A DNA stretch of 47,205 nucleotides. Source: Clostridia bacterium (lineage in GTDB: Bacteria; Bacillota; Clostridia; Oscillospirales; CAG-272). Numbering within the stretch: position 1 is the first letter of the stretch; each line of letters begins with the position of its first letter. Positions 8,324 to 17,547 of this stretch are shown here, one piece after another. The notes under the pieces were generated by a model. It was not told the origin of the DNA, ran no database searches, and was given only the letters and a program-made list of their open reading frames with translations. Location of the stretch: the NCBI GenBank assembly GCA_017623355.1, contig JAGAPG010000007.1, positions 1 through 47,205 of the forward strand, given 5' to 3'. The position numbers and the translations under genes are program-made.

Positions 8324-9070
8324 TCACATTTCAAGCTCATATACGATACAAGCCAACGCAAACGCCCCCGCGGTTTCACATCTTAATATTCTTTTTCCAA
8401 GTCCCGCAAGCTCAGCGCCAAGCGTTTTAACGTATTCGACCTCGTTCAAGCTAAAGCCACCCTCTGCTCCGATGATAAGCGATACGTCCTTAACATTACT
8501 TTTTTCACGCAATATTTCCTTAAGCGTGCGTGTCCCATCACCCTCATAGCAAAATATCATAAGATCCGATTTTGCAGCGTGTGCCATAGCCTGCTTAAAG
8601 CTCATAGCCTCCAATACCTCGGGAATTATTCCCCGTCCCGACTGCTTTGCTGCGCTTTCAGCGATTTTATTATGACGAAGCGCCTTTTTTGAAGCATCCT
8701 TTTTATCTATTTTGGCAATACATCTTTCAGACGAAAACGGAATTATCTGATAAGCTCCACATTCTATGGATTTTTGAATGACTGTTTCAAGTTTATCACC
8801 CTTCGGTATTGCCTGATATATTCTTATTTGACACGGTGGCTCGGTATCGCTCTTGCTTTCGTTTATAACTCTCGCCCTAACACGCTCCTGCTCGAACGAA
8901 ATAAGCTCACATTCATAAACGGTTTTTTGCATATCGCAAGCTGTGATCATTTCTCCCTGCGTCATTCTCAATGAGCGAGAAATATGATGCGCATCCTCGC
9001 CGATTATATTAACTATCTTTCCGATCTCATCGTTCTCAACTTGATCGGCTCTTATAAAAAATCGTGGCAT
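8324..9070 (-). CDS. rsmE: 16S rRNA (uracil-N3)-methyltransferase RsmE
   Basis: RsmE methylates U1498 of 16S rRNA using S-adenosylmethionine. The 248-residue protein has the N-terminal PUA-like domain (MPRFFIRADQ, EDAHHISRSLRM) and the C-terminal SPOUT knot with LIIGAEGGFSLNEVEYV and the closing LRCETAGAFALACIVYELEM. The ATG at 9070 with an AGAGGTG site is preferred to an upstream TTG. RsmE follows prmA in many Clostridia, as here, but a hairpin and its own promoter separate the two, so it can be expressed independently. Confidence 0.95.
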   Translation of the reverse strand: MPRFFIRADQVENDEIGKIVNIIGEDAHHISRSLRMTQGEMITACDMQKTVYECELISFEQERVRARVINESKSDTEPPCQIRIYQAIPKGDKLETVIQKSIECGAYQIIPFSSERCIAKIDKKDASKKALRHNKIAESAAKQSGRGIIPEVLEAMSFKQAMAHAAKSDLMIFCYEGDGTRTLKEILREKSNVKDVSLIIGAEGGFSLNEVEYVKTLGAELAGLGKRILRCETAGAFALACIVYELEM

Positions 9071-9103
9071 TTTGCACCTCTTAATCAAATTTCTTCATTA
9101 TAT

Positions 9104-9132
9104 ATAATATCACTAACTGTCGTTTATGTCAA
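9104..9132 (-). promoter_or_regulatory. Promoter of rsmE
   Basis: Minus-strand TTGACA (9127-9132), 17-base spacer ending in TGA, and TATTAT (9104-9109), 34 bases before the rsmE start. Confidence 0.65.
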
Positions 9133-9142
9133 TATAAAGCAA

Positions 9143-9165
9143 CGGGGCATTTTAAAAATGCCCCG
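9143..9165 (-). terminator. Stem-loop after prmA
   Basis: CGGGGCATTTT (9143-9153) pairs with AAAATGCCCCG (9155-9165), just after the prmA stop. The GC-rich base and nearby T residues support an intrinsic terminator, although the T-run on the minus strand is short. Confidence 0.6.
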
Positions 9166-9170
9166 GTATG

Positions 9171-10097
9171 TTATTTTATTTTTACGCTTATAGCGCACCA
9201 GCCGTTTTCATGTATTTCCTCTACGATTTTAAAATTATTTTCTTTAATAGAAGTATACACATCCTCGCATCTTTCGTCAATTATGCCCGAAAGGACGAGC
9301 ACTGTTTCTTTATGCATAAATTCAGCAATATCGGGAAGCATTCTGATAATTATATCCGCAACAATATTAGCGGTTATAACATCATATTTACCCTTTTTAA
9401 CTCCTGCCAAAAGATCCGATACTCCGCACTCAATGTTAAAAGCATCATTATCCTTTACGTTTTCCTTTGCTACCTTTACAGCTACGGGATCTATATCGTA
9501 CGCATAGCACTCACGAGCTCCGAGCTTAGATGCACAAATAGCCAATATACCGCTACCGCATCCAACGTCAAGCATAATGCTTTCGTTATTTATGTATCTT
9601 TCAAGAAGAGTTGCGCAAAGACGTGTTGTCTCGTGTGTACCAGTTCCAAAAGCCATTCCCGGATCCATTTTAACTATTATTTCGTGCTTTTCAGCCTCGT
9701 ACTTTTCCCACATAGGAACAACAACGAGCTTTTCGCCTATTTTTATTGGCTTATAATATTGCTTCCAGGAGTTTGCCCAATCATCCTCATCAAGAGAGAT
9801 AAGCTCTGTCGTTACGTCTATACCGAGCGACTTAAATCTCTCGTCAAGATACATTGTATAATAATCCGTAGGCTTATCAGCCGCAACGTATATAGAAACC
9901 GATGCTACCGTGCGGTCTGCGTTAAGCACGCTTTCATCAATAAGATCTCCGTATACTCCGTCAAGTATTCTATCTTCTATATCGGAATAATCCTCTATCT
10001 GAAGTCCGTTTGATAGCATGCTCATAACAGCGCAAAGCTCATCAAGATTTTCAACCTTTGATGTGACCTTTATCTGTATCCATTTTGTACTTTCCAT
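9171..10097 (-). CDS. prmA: Ribosomal protein L11 methyltransferase
   Basis: PrmA trimethylates ribosomal protein L11. The 308-residue protein has an N-terminal substrate-recognition domain (about 1-110, WIQIKVTSKVENLDELCAVM) and a C-terminal class I methyltransferase. The family segment MAFGTGTHETTRLC is followed by the SAM-binding LDVGCGSGILAICASKLG. It begins 2 bases after the dnaJ stop and has no clear ribosome site of its own, so translation is probably coupled to dnaJ. This is its usual place in Bacillota heat-shock clusters. Confidence 0.95.
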   Translation of the reverse strand: MESTKWIQIKVTSKVENLDELCAVMSMLSNGLQIEDYSDIEDRILDGVYGDLIDESVLNADRTVASVSIYVAADKPTDYYTMYLDERFKSLGIDVTTELISLDEDDWANSWKQYYKPIKIGEKLVVVPMWEKYEAEKHEIIVKMDPGMAFGTGTHETTRLCATLLERYINNESIMLDVGCGSGILAICASKLGARECYAYDIDPVAVKVAKENVKDNDAFNIECGVSDLLAGVKKGKYDVITANIVADIIIRMLPDIAEFMHKETVLVLSGIIDERCEDVYTSIKENNFKIVEEIHENGWCAISVKIK

Positions 10098-10099
10098 AT

Positions 10100-11227
10100 T
10101 TATTTTTTAAATCTGCTAAAAAATCCGTTCTTTTTGCTGAAGTTCTTTTCCTTGCAGCTTCCACCGAATTTTCTTAACAGCTCCTTTTGCTCCTCTGTAA
10201 GATTTTTAGGAGTTTCAACTACAACTGTTACATAAAGATTGCCCTTAGAGCGTCCGTTTACACTTGTAATTCCCTTTTGCTTAATAGTAAACACCGTACC
10301 GGTTTGAGTTCCCTCGGGTATATCATAATCCATATTTCCGTCAAGAGTCGGTATCTTTATCTTAGCTCCGAGAGCAGCCTCGGTGAAGGTTATCGGAATC
10401 TCGCAATAAATATCGTTTCCATCGCGTTCAAATATCGGATGCGGACGCACGGATACGTTGATTATAAGATCTCCCGCTACTCCGCCGTTTCTACCCTCGT
10501 CACCCTGCGAACGAAGCGCTATTCTCTGTCCGTCATCTATTCCCGCAGGAATCGTCACCTCAAGCTTTTTAGTTATCTTGATATATCCCTTTCCGTTACA
10601 GTTTTTACACGGTGTCTTTATCTTTTTACCCGTACCGTGACATTCAGGACACGCTCCGGTCGATTGCATGACTCCAAACATCGTACGCTGCTGTGTGGTC
10701 ACTGTTCCTGTTCCGCCACAACGCGAGCATTTCTCAGGACTCGTTCCCTTTGCAGCTCCGCTTCCGCTACAATCGTCACACTTTTGCACTCTTGCGTAGC
10801 TTACTTCCTTTTTACATCCAAAAACAGCTTCCTCAAAGGATATAATTACTCTTACGCCTATATCGTCGCCGTGAATAGGCGCGTTTGCCCTATGAGATGA
10901 ACGTGACGAGCCGCCGCCAAAGAATGACGAAAAGATATCGCCCATATCAAAGCCGTCAAAGCCGCCAAAGCCTCCACCGCCGCCAAAGCCCGCGTTGGGA
11001 TCAAAGGCTGCGTGTCCGTATTGGTCGTACTTTGCCTTTTTATCGGGATCTGACAAAACTCCGTACGCCTCGTTTACCTCTTTGAATTTTTGTTCAGCTT
11101 CCTTATCGCCCGGATTCATATCAGGATGATATTTCTTTGCAAGATTGCGGTAAGCCTTCTTTATTTCATCTGCGCCTGCGCCTTTTGAAAGACCCAGGGT
11201 TTCATAATAATCTTGTTTATCTGCCAT
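10100..11227 (-). CDS. dnaJ: Chaperone DnaJ
   Basis: DnaJ delivers unfolded clients to DnaK and stimulates its ATPase. The 375-residue protein has the complete type I layout: J domain with HPD at 34-36, a Gly/Phe-rich linker (about 75-115), four CxxCxGxG zinc repeats ([32 protein letters not shown], about 140-215) and the C-terminal substrate domains. It lies after dnaK in the cluster, separated by 75 bases that hold a stem-loop. Confidence 0.97.
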   Translation of the reverse strand: MADKQDYYETLGLSKGAGADEIKKAYRNLAKKYHPDMNPGDKEAEQKFKEVNEAYGVLSDPDKKAKYDQYGHAAFDPNAGFGGGGGFGGFDGFDMGDIFSSFFGGGSSRSSHRANAPIHGDDIGVRVIISFEEAVFGCKKEVSYARVQKCDDCSGSGAAKGTSPEKCSRCGGTGTVTTQQRTMFGVMQSTGACPECHGTGKKIKTPCKNCNGKGYIKITKKLEVTIPAGIDDGQRIALRSQGDEGRNGGVAGDLIINVSVRPHPIFERDGNDIYCEIPITFTEAALGAKIKIPTLDGNMDYDIPEGTQTGTVFTIKQKGITSVNGRSKGNLYVTVVVETPKNLTEEQKELLRKFGGSCKEKNFSKKNGFFSRFKK

Positions 11228-11263
11228 ATTCTTACCTATTTAAGTCATTTATTATACCCATTA

Positions 11264-11290
11264 AGGACTGCCCAAAAATCAGGCAGTCCT
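11264..11290 (-). terminator. Stem-loop between dnaK and dnaJ
   Basis: AGGACTGCC (11264-11272) pairs perfectly with GGCAGTCCT (11282-11290) around a 9-base loop, 12 bases after the dnaK stop. The following T-tract is weak, so it may act as a partial terminator or an mRNA-processing or stability element lowering dnaJ relative to dnaK. Confidence 0.5.
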
Positions 11291-11302
11291 ATATAGCTTT
11301 GA

Positions 11303-13150
<1,848 letters not shown>

Positions 13151-13167
13151 CTAAATTTTAAACTGTT

Positions 13168-13683
13168 TTAATTTGCAACCTTTACCATTGCATATCTTAT
13201 GATCTTTTCTCCGTATTTGTATCCCTTTTGGAATACCTCTATTATTTCGCCCTCGCCATAGTTTTCATCATCTATGTGCATAACAGCGTTGTGCATATTA
13301 GGATCAAAGTTCTTTGCTTCTATCTCGGTAACGCCCATTTTATTAAGCGCCTCGTGAGCTGCTGTGATTATCATATCGATTCCGTGAGCTGTTTGCTCAT
13401 CCGTTATACAGGCTCTCGCTCTTTCGATGTTATCTATTATAGGAATTATCCCCTTAACCGCATCCGCATATGCCTCGGAATAAAGCGAATCTCTCTCCTT
13501 GGCTGTGCGCTTTCTAAAATTGTCGTACTCTGCCATCAAGCGAAGATATTTATCGTTATTCTGCGCGATTTGATCTTGCATTTGCGCCATTTTTTCATTA
13601 ATGAGCTCAAGCTCTGTTTTTTCTGTATTTTCCTGACCCTCGGTTTCGACGGTCTCTTCGTTGTTAATTTCCTTTTCTGACAT
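13168..13683 (-). CDS. grpE: Nucleotide exchange factor GrpE
   Basis: GrpE releases ADP from DnaK. The 171-residue protein has a low-complexity acidic N-terminus, a long helix (about 30-85, with YDNFRKRTAKERDSLYSEA) that mediates dimerisation, and the C-terminal beta domain (VFQKGYKYGEKIIRYAMVKV). It begins 3 bases after hrcA, so the two are co-translated, and precedes dnaK. Confidence 0.96.
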   Translation of the reverse strand: MSEKEINNEETVETEGQENTEKTELELINEKMAQMQDQIAQNNDKYLRLMAEYDNFRKRTAKERDSLYSEAYADAVKGIIPIIDNIERARACITDEQTAHGIDMIITAAHEALNKMGVTEIEAKNFDPNMHNAVMHIDDENYGEGEIIEVFQKGYKYGEKIIRYAMVKVAN

Positions 13684-13686
13684 TAC

Positions 13687-14772
13687 TTACCTCTTTTCAT
13701 TGTCCTTATTGGGAAGAAGATTAGTGTTCGGTATCTCCGACAAGTTATTTATCTCGTTTGAAAGCTTATCTATCGTTGCGAGCACCTTTGAATAGTCCAT
13801 TCTGCAAGGACCTACTATTGCAATCGCACCTATAGTTTTACCGCCAAGCTTGAGATTTTTATAGATCATTGTGGAATTATCCATGATCTTCACCATATTT
13901 TCCGAGCCTATAAATATTTTCGTTTCATCATCGCTCGGGTCTATAGTGCTTACGGCTTTTATAAGATCGTTCTTCTCTTCTATTGTCGATATCATCTGCT
14001 GAAGCCTATCAAAATTTTTGTACTCAGGATACTGTAAAAGTCTGTTAAGTCCTTCTACTCGTATTTCAGAGCCAAGCTCATTCATAGTTTCATAAATGCT
14101 CTTTACAACTATACCGACGATCTCGGGATAAGGCTGCATTCTTTCCTCGACCTTCATAATTACCGAAATATTAATATTGTCTATTGAAAGTCCCGCAAGC
14201 TCTTCATTAAGCACTACCGAAAGATTGTCAACTACATCCTTAGAGGCGTCGAATGAAAGATTTATTTTTTTCGTTTTGACAGAATCGGCGTTTGAAGCAA
14301 CCATTACAAGTATGAAGTTTCTCTTATCAAGATAAACCGTTTCGTATTTGCGTATCGTTATGCTTGATGGTCTTGGGCGAAGCGACATCGCAGTATAATT
14401 CGTCATCGCCGAAGCTGCTTTTCTCGCATTTTCAAGAATTTTATCTATTTCAGACATCTTGACAGAAAGCATTTTGTTAAGCTCATTTGCTTCCTTCGTG
14501 CTCATATCGTACTGTTGAACGAGTGTATCAACGTAAAATCTGTATCCAAGCTCCGACGGAACTCTGCCGGCTGAGGTATGCGGCTGCTCAAGATATCCAA
14601 GCTCCTCAAGCTCTGCCATTTCGTTTCTTATCGTTGCAGAGGAATACGGAATATTCGCTTCCTGCATAAGATATTTCGAGCCGACCGGCTCACCAAGCTT
14701 TATGTGCGCTTCAATTATCGCTTTCAGAATGGATTTCTTACGTTCGCTAAGCTCTATCTCTTCAAATTCCAC
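13687..14772 (-). CDS. hrcA: Heat-inducible transcription repressor HrcA
   Basis: HrcA represses class I heat-shock genes by binding CIRCE operators and depends on GroEL for activity. The 361-residue product has the N-terminal winged helix (SERKKSILKAIIEAHIKLGE, then ATIRNEMAELEELGYLEQPH) and the central GAF-like and dimerisation regions. The start is GTG at 14772, downstream of a good GGAGG site. It is the first gene of the hrcA-grpE-dnaK-dnaJ-prmA run and has CIRCE sequences upstream, so it should control its own operon. Confidence 0.96.
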   Translation of the reverse strand: MEFEEIELSERKKSILKAIIEAHIKLGEPVGSKYLMQEANIPYSSATIRNEMAELEELGYLEQPHTSAGRVPSELGYRFYVDTLVQQYDMSTKEANELNKMLSVKMSEIDKILENARKAASAMTNYTAMSLRPRPSSITIRKYETVYLDKRNFILVMVASNADSVKTKKINLSFDASKDVVDNLSVVLNEELAGLSIDNINISVIMKVEERMQPYPEIVGIVVKSIYETMNELGSEIRVEGLNRLLQYPEYKNFDRLQQMISTIEEKNDLIKAVSTIDPSDDETKIFIGSENMVKIMDNSTMIYKNLKLGGKTIGAIAIVGPCRMDYSKVLATIDKLSNEINNLSEIPNTNLLPNKDNEKR

Positions 14773-14796
14773 AGCGTTTTTACCTCCGTCGTATTT

Positions 14797-14823
14797 TTAG
14801 CACTCTTTTGTGTTGATTGCTAA
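14797..14823. promoter_or_regulatory. CIRCE operator 1 of the hrcA operon
   Basis: TTAGCACTC (14797-14805), 9-base spacer, GATTGCTAA (14815-14823). The left arm is a perfect CIRCE half and the right arm differs at one base from GAGTGCTAA. It lies between the predicted -10 and the hrcA start, where bound HrcA would block transcription. Confidence 0.9.
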
Positions 14824-14834
14824 AGTACATTTAT

Positions 14835-14863
14835 AATATATCACTTAAAACCGCCTTTGTCAA
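14835..14863 (-). promoter_or_regulatory. Promoter of the hrcA heat-shock operon
   Basis: Minus-strand TTGACA (14858-14863), 17-base spacer ending in TGA, and TATATT (14835-14840): a vegetative sigma-A promoter flanked by the two CIRCE elements. Confidence 0.75.
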
Positions 14864-14893
14864 TACTTTTTTTAAAATATTTTTGGAGTTTTT

Positions 14894-14920
14894 TTAGCAA
14901 ACTCTTTTTTTGAGTGCTAT
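14894..14920. promoter_or_regulatory. Degenerate second CIRCE element
   Basis: TTAGCAAAC (14894-14902), exactly 9 bases, GAGTGCTAT (14912-14920). The left arm matches 7 of 9 CIRCE positions and the right arm 8 of 9, with correct spacing. It lies about 30 bases upstream of the hrcA -35. Confidence 0.6.
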
Positions 14921-14967
14921 CTACAAAAAATGCTTATTTTTTTCATATATTTATTATATAAAATGCT

Positions 14968-14995
14968 AAAAGCACTTGCAATTACAAGTGCTTTT
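14968..14995 (-). terminator. Terminator after the second Gfo/Idh gene
   Basis: AAAAGCACTTG and CAAGTGCTTTT pair around a 6-base loop, flanked by A and T runs so it could work in both directions. It lies 5 bases after the oxidoreductase stop. Confidence 0.75.
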
Positions 14996-14999
14996 TAAA

Positions 15000-16049
15000 T
15001 TAATATTCAAATTTTATAGTTTGATTGAGCGCAGCTGACTTAAACGCCTGCTCCATAATCTTTATAACGAGTCCAACCTGCTCGTGAGTTACAAGCTGAG
15101 CTTCTTCTCCATCAATTGCCTTACATACGTTTCGATAGAAATCGTGAACGTCGGATTTAGGTATTTCAAGCTCGTACTCATCAAGTGTAACGCTATCACG
15201 TGGAGCCATTGTTTTTGTAAGTCCCGCCGCCGTCTGAACAGGCAAAACATCATTTTCGTGCCAATACTTACACTTTGCGATTTTTGTTTTCTCACGCCAA
15301 TCCTGAATTATAGCCGTACCGTTTTGCGCCTTCATATAAAATCTGGGAAGTGGCAAGAAATTATAAGTACCAACCTCAACAAATGCAACAGCACCGCTTT
15401 CAAAGGTTATCGTAAGATAAAATCCGTCATCAACCTCATTGTTGGTTATATGAGTTTCAACACAATTTATAGTATCTATTTTTTCATCTTTATATATAAG
15501 CATAAGCTGATCTATAAGATGAACGCCCCAGTCGAGCACCATTCCACCACCGTGCGCCTTTTGACATCTCCAATCGGAAGGAATGCCGCGAGAGCCGTGT
15601 ATTCTAGACTCTATTCTAAGAGGCTTACCGATCTCGCCGCTATCGGCAATAGCCTGCATAGCAAGATAGTCTACATCCCATCTTCTGTTTTGGTGAACGG
15701 TAAAAAGCTTTCCGCTTTCCTTACAAGCCTCAAGCATTTTTTGATAATCCTCTGTGGAAAGCGCAACAGGCTTTTCGCAAATAACATTTTTGCCTGCACG
15801 AAGCAATTTTACAACCGTTTCAAGATGAACATCGTTAGGTATTGCAACAGTAACGAGCTCTACTCTTTTATCGTCAAGAAGCTCCTCAAGAGAGGAATAT
15901 GCATAAATCCCTTTTTCCTTAGCGAGAAGCGATTTCTTTTCATCAATATCATAAATTCCGCAAAGATTAAGAACATCACTCTTCAAAGCATGATTTACGT
16001 GCCAAGAGCCCATGCCTCCAAATCCTACGACAGCAAAATTTTTCTTCAT
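15000..16049 (-). CDS. Gfo/Idh/MocA family oxidoreductase
   Basis: The 349-residue protein has a classic NAD(P)-binding start (VVGFGGMGSWHVNHAL, residues 7-22), the family CEKPVALS motif near residue 95 with the conserved lysine, and a C-terminal domain with MVLDWGVHLIDQLM, typical of sugar dehydrogenases of this superfamily. Expected role: NAD(P)-dependent oxidation or reduction of a sugar, inositol or sugar phosphate. It stands alone between its own promoter and terminator. It is only distantly similar to the first Gfo/Idh protein in the window. The substrate is unknown. Confidence 0.9.
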   Translation of the reverse strand: MKKNFAVVGFGGMGSWHVNHALKSDVLNLCGIYDIDEKKSLLAKEKGIYAYSSLEELLDDKRVELVTVAIPNDVHLETVVKLLRAGKNVICEKPVALSTEDYQKMLEACKESGKLFTVHQNRRWDVDYLAMQAIADSGEIGKPLRIESRIHGSRGIPSDWRCQKAHGGGMVLDWGVHLIDQLMLIYKDEKIDTINCVETHITNNEVDDGFYLTITFESGAVAFVEVGTYNFLPLPRFYMKAQNGTAIIQDWREKTKIAKCKYWHENDVLPVQTAAGLTKTMAPRDSVTLDEYELEIPKSDVHDFYRNVCKAIDGEEAQLVTHEQVGLVIKIMEQAFKSAALNQTIKFEY

Positions 16050-16097
16050 AATATATAAATACCTTTCGTATATAACAAATTTATAAATTACATAAAT

Positions 16098-16125
16098 ATT
16101 ATAACAAATATTTAAGAAAAGTCAA
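16098..16125 (-). promoter_or_regulatory. Promoter of the second Gfo/Idh gene
   Basis: Minus-strand TTGACT (16120-16125) and TATAAT (16098-16103) with a 16-base spacer ending in TGT. Confidence 0.6.
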
Positions 16126-16170
16126 TAATATAAATCATTTTTCTTCATTTATATATTAATTATTATATAA

Positions 16171-16196
16171 AAGACTGCCGTTTATGCGGCAGTCTT
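16171..16196 (-). terminator. Terminator of the sugar ABC ATPase gene
   Basis: AAGACTGCCG (16171-16180) pairs perfectly with CGGCAGTCTT (16187-16196) around a 6-base loop, 7 bases after the stop. Confidence 0.8.
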
Positions 16197-16203
16197 GATC
16201 TTA

Positions 16204-17361
16204 TTAGTGTATAATATATTTTTGAGTATCCTTATCAAAGAGGTGAATTCTTGAAGAGTCGATAGCGATTTGAATTCTGTCGCCTGCTCTTGCTTGAGAA
16301 CGAGATGAAACCTTAGCGATTACATCGTTCTTAATCGATTCTCCCTTATTAGACTCAACATTATATGTTTCTGTACCGTCGATTGAGAGATAGAGATAAA
16401 TCTCAGCACCCATAAGCTCTGTTACGTCAACATTAGCCTCGATTACGTTCTCGGACATGCTGGAAAGGTAAATGGGCTCATCGTGAATAAGCTCAGGACG
16501 GATACCTGCGATAACCTCTTGACCGAAATACGATTCAAGGTTAGGATCCTTAGCCTTTTCAGCAGGAAGCTTAATAGCATAGTCGCCGAATGTAACATAG
16601 GCATCGTTGCCTCTCTTTTCGAGCTTAGACATAATAAAGTTCATTTGAGGTGTTCCGATAAATCCTGCAACGAATGTGTTTACGGGCTTATCGTAAAGAT
16701 TTTGAGGTGAGTCAACCTGCTGGATAAATCCGTCCTTCATAACTACGATTCTTGTAGCCATTGTCATAGCCTCTACCTGGTCGTGAGTTACGTAGATAAA
16801 TGTTGTACCAACGGTTTGGTGGATCTTTGTGATCTCAGTTCTCATCGCTGCTCTGAGCTTAGCATCAAGGTTTGAAAGCGGCTCATCAAGCAAGAATACC
16901 TTAGGCTCACGTACGATAGCACGTCCGAGCGCAACACGCTGCTTCTGACCACCTGACATAGCCTTCGGCTTTCTGTCAAGAAGTGATTCTATACCAAGTA
17001 TCTTTGCTGCCTCTTCAACACGGCGCTTGATAGTTTCCTTTGGAACCTTACGAAGCTTAAGACCGAACGCCATATTTTCATAAACAGTCATATGCGGATA
17101 AAGAGCATAGTTCTGGAAAACCATCGCGATGTCTCTGTCCTTAGGTGCGATATCATTCATAAGTTTATCGCCTATGTAAAGCTCACCTTCAGTGATTTCC
17201 TCAAGTCCCGCAATCATACGGAGTGTCGTTGATTTTCCGCATCCGGAAGGACCAACGAAAATTATAAATTCTTTGTCAGCGATCTCAAGACAGAAGTCTG
17301 ATACGGCTGTAACACCACCGGGGTATTTTTTGTAAATGTGCTTAAGTGATAAACTTGCCAT
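16204..17361 (-). CDS. ugpC: Sugar ABC transporter ATP-binding protein, MsmK/UgpC type
   Basis: This 385-residue ATPase powers carbohydrate ABC importers. It has Walker A (GPSGCGKST, about 37-45), a signature motif (MSGGQKQRVALGRAI), Walker B (VFLLDEPLSNLDAKLR) and a C-terminal MalK-like regulatory/TOBE region from about residue 240. No permease or binding-protein gene is adjacent and the gene has its own terminator, so it is probably a shared ATPase energising several sugar importers encoded elsewhere, as known for MsmK/MsmX in other Bacillota. Its promoter has a weak -35 and two upstream GTGCA-containing boxes like those of the CdaR-type gene. Confidence 0.92.
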   Translation of the reverse strand: MASLSLKHIYKKYPGGVTAVSDFCLEIADKEFIIFVGPSGCGKSTTLRMIAGLEEITEGELYIGDKLMNDIAPKDRDIAMVFQNYALYPHMTVYENMAFGLKLRKVPKETIKRRVEEAAKILGIESLLDRKPKAMSGGQKQRVALGRAIVREPKVFLLDEPLSNLDAKLRAAMRTEITKIHQTVGTTFIYVTHDQVEAMTMATRIVVMKDGFIQQVDSPQNLYDKPVNTFVAGFIGTPQMNFIMSKLEKRGNDAYVTFGDYAIKLPAEKAKDPNLESYFGQEVIAGIRPELIHDEPIYLSSMSENVIEANVDVTELMGAEIYLYLSIDGTETYNVESNKGESIKNDVIAKVSSRSQARAGDRIQIAIDSSRIHLFDKDTQKYIIH

Positions 17362-17437
17362 TTTATATCTCTCCTTGCTTTTTTAGCAGATTAATTATTA
17401 ACGACCAATACAGAATATCGGCATTTTATATATAATA

Positions 17438-17466
17438 ATTATAACAGATTTATTGATTAATTAAAA
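17438..17466 (-). promoter_or_regulatory. Promoter of the sugar ABC ATPase gene (weak -35)
   Basis: Minus-strand TATAAT (17438-17443) preceded by TGT; 17 bases upstream only TTTTAA (17461-17466) is present. This suggests an activator is needed. Confidence 0.5.
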
Positions 17467-17476
17467 GTGATTTTTT

Positions 17477-17505
17477 GCACAAACTTATCGACTGCTTTTT
17501 GTGCA
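17477..17505. promoter_or_regulatory. TGCACAAA and TTTTTGTGCA boxes upstream of the sugar ABC ATPase gene
   Basis: TGCACAAA (17477-17484) and the inverted TTTTTGTGCA (17496-17505) lie just upstream of the weak -35. The second is identical to the 10-mer repeated around the CdaR-like promoter. The position is typical of an activator site; the link is inference. Confidence 0.45.
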
Positions 17506-17547
17506 AAATATACAAATTCAGCATTTTTATGTTGACTTTATCAACAA

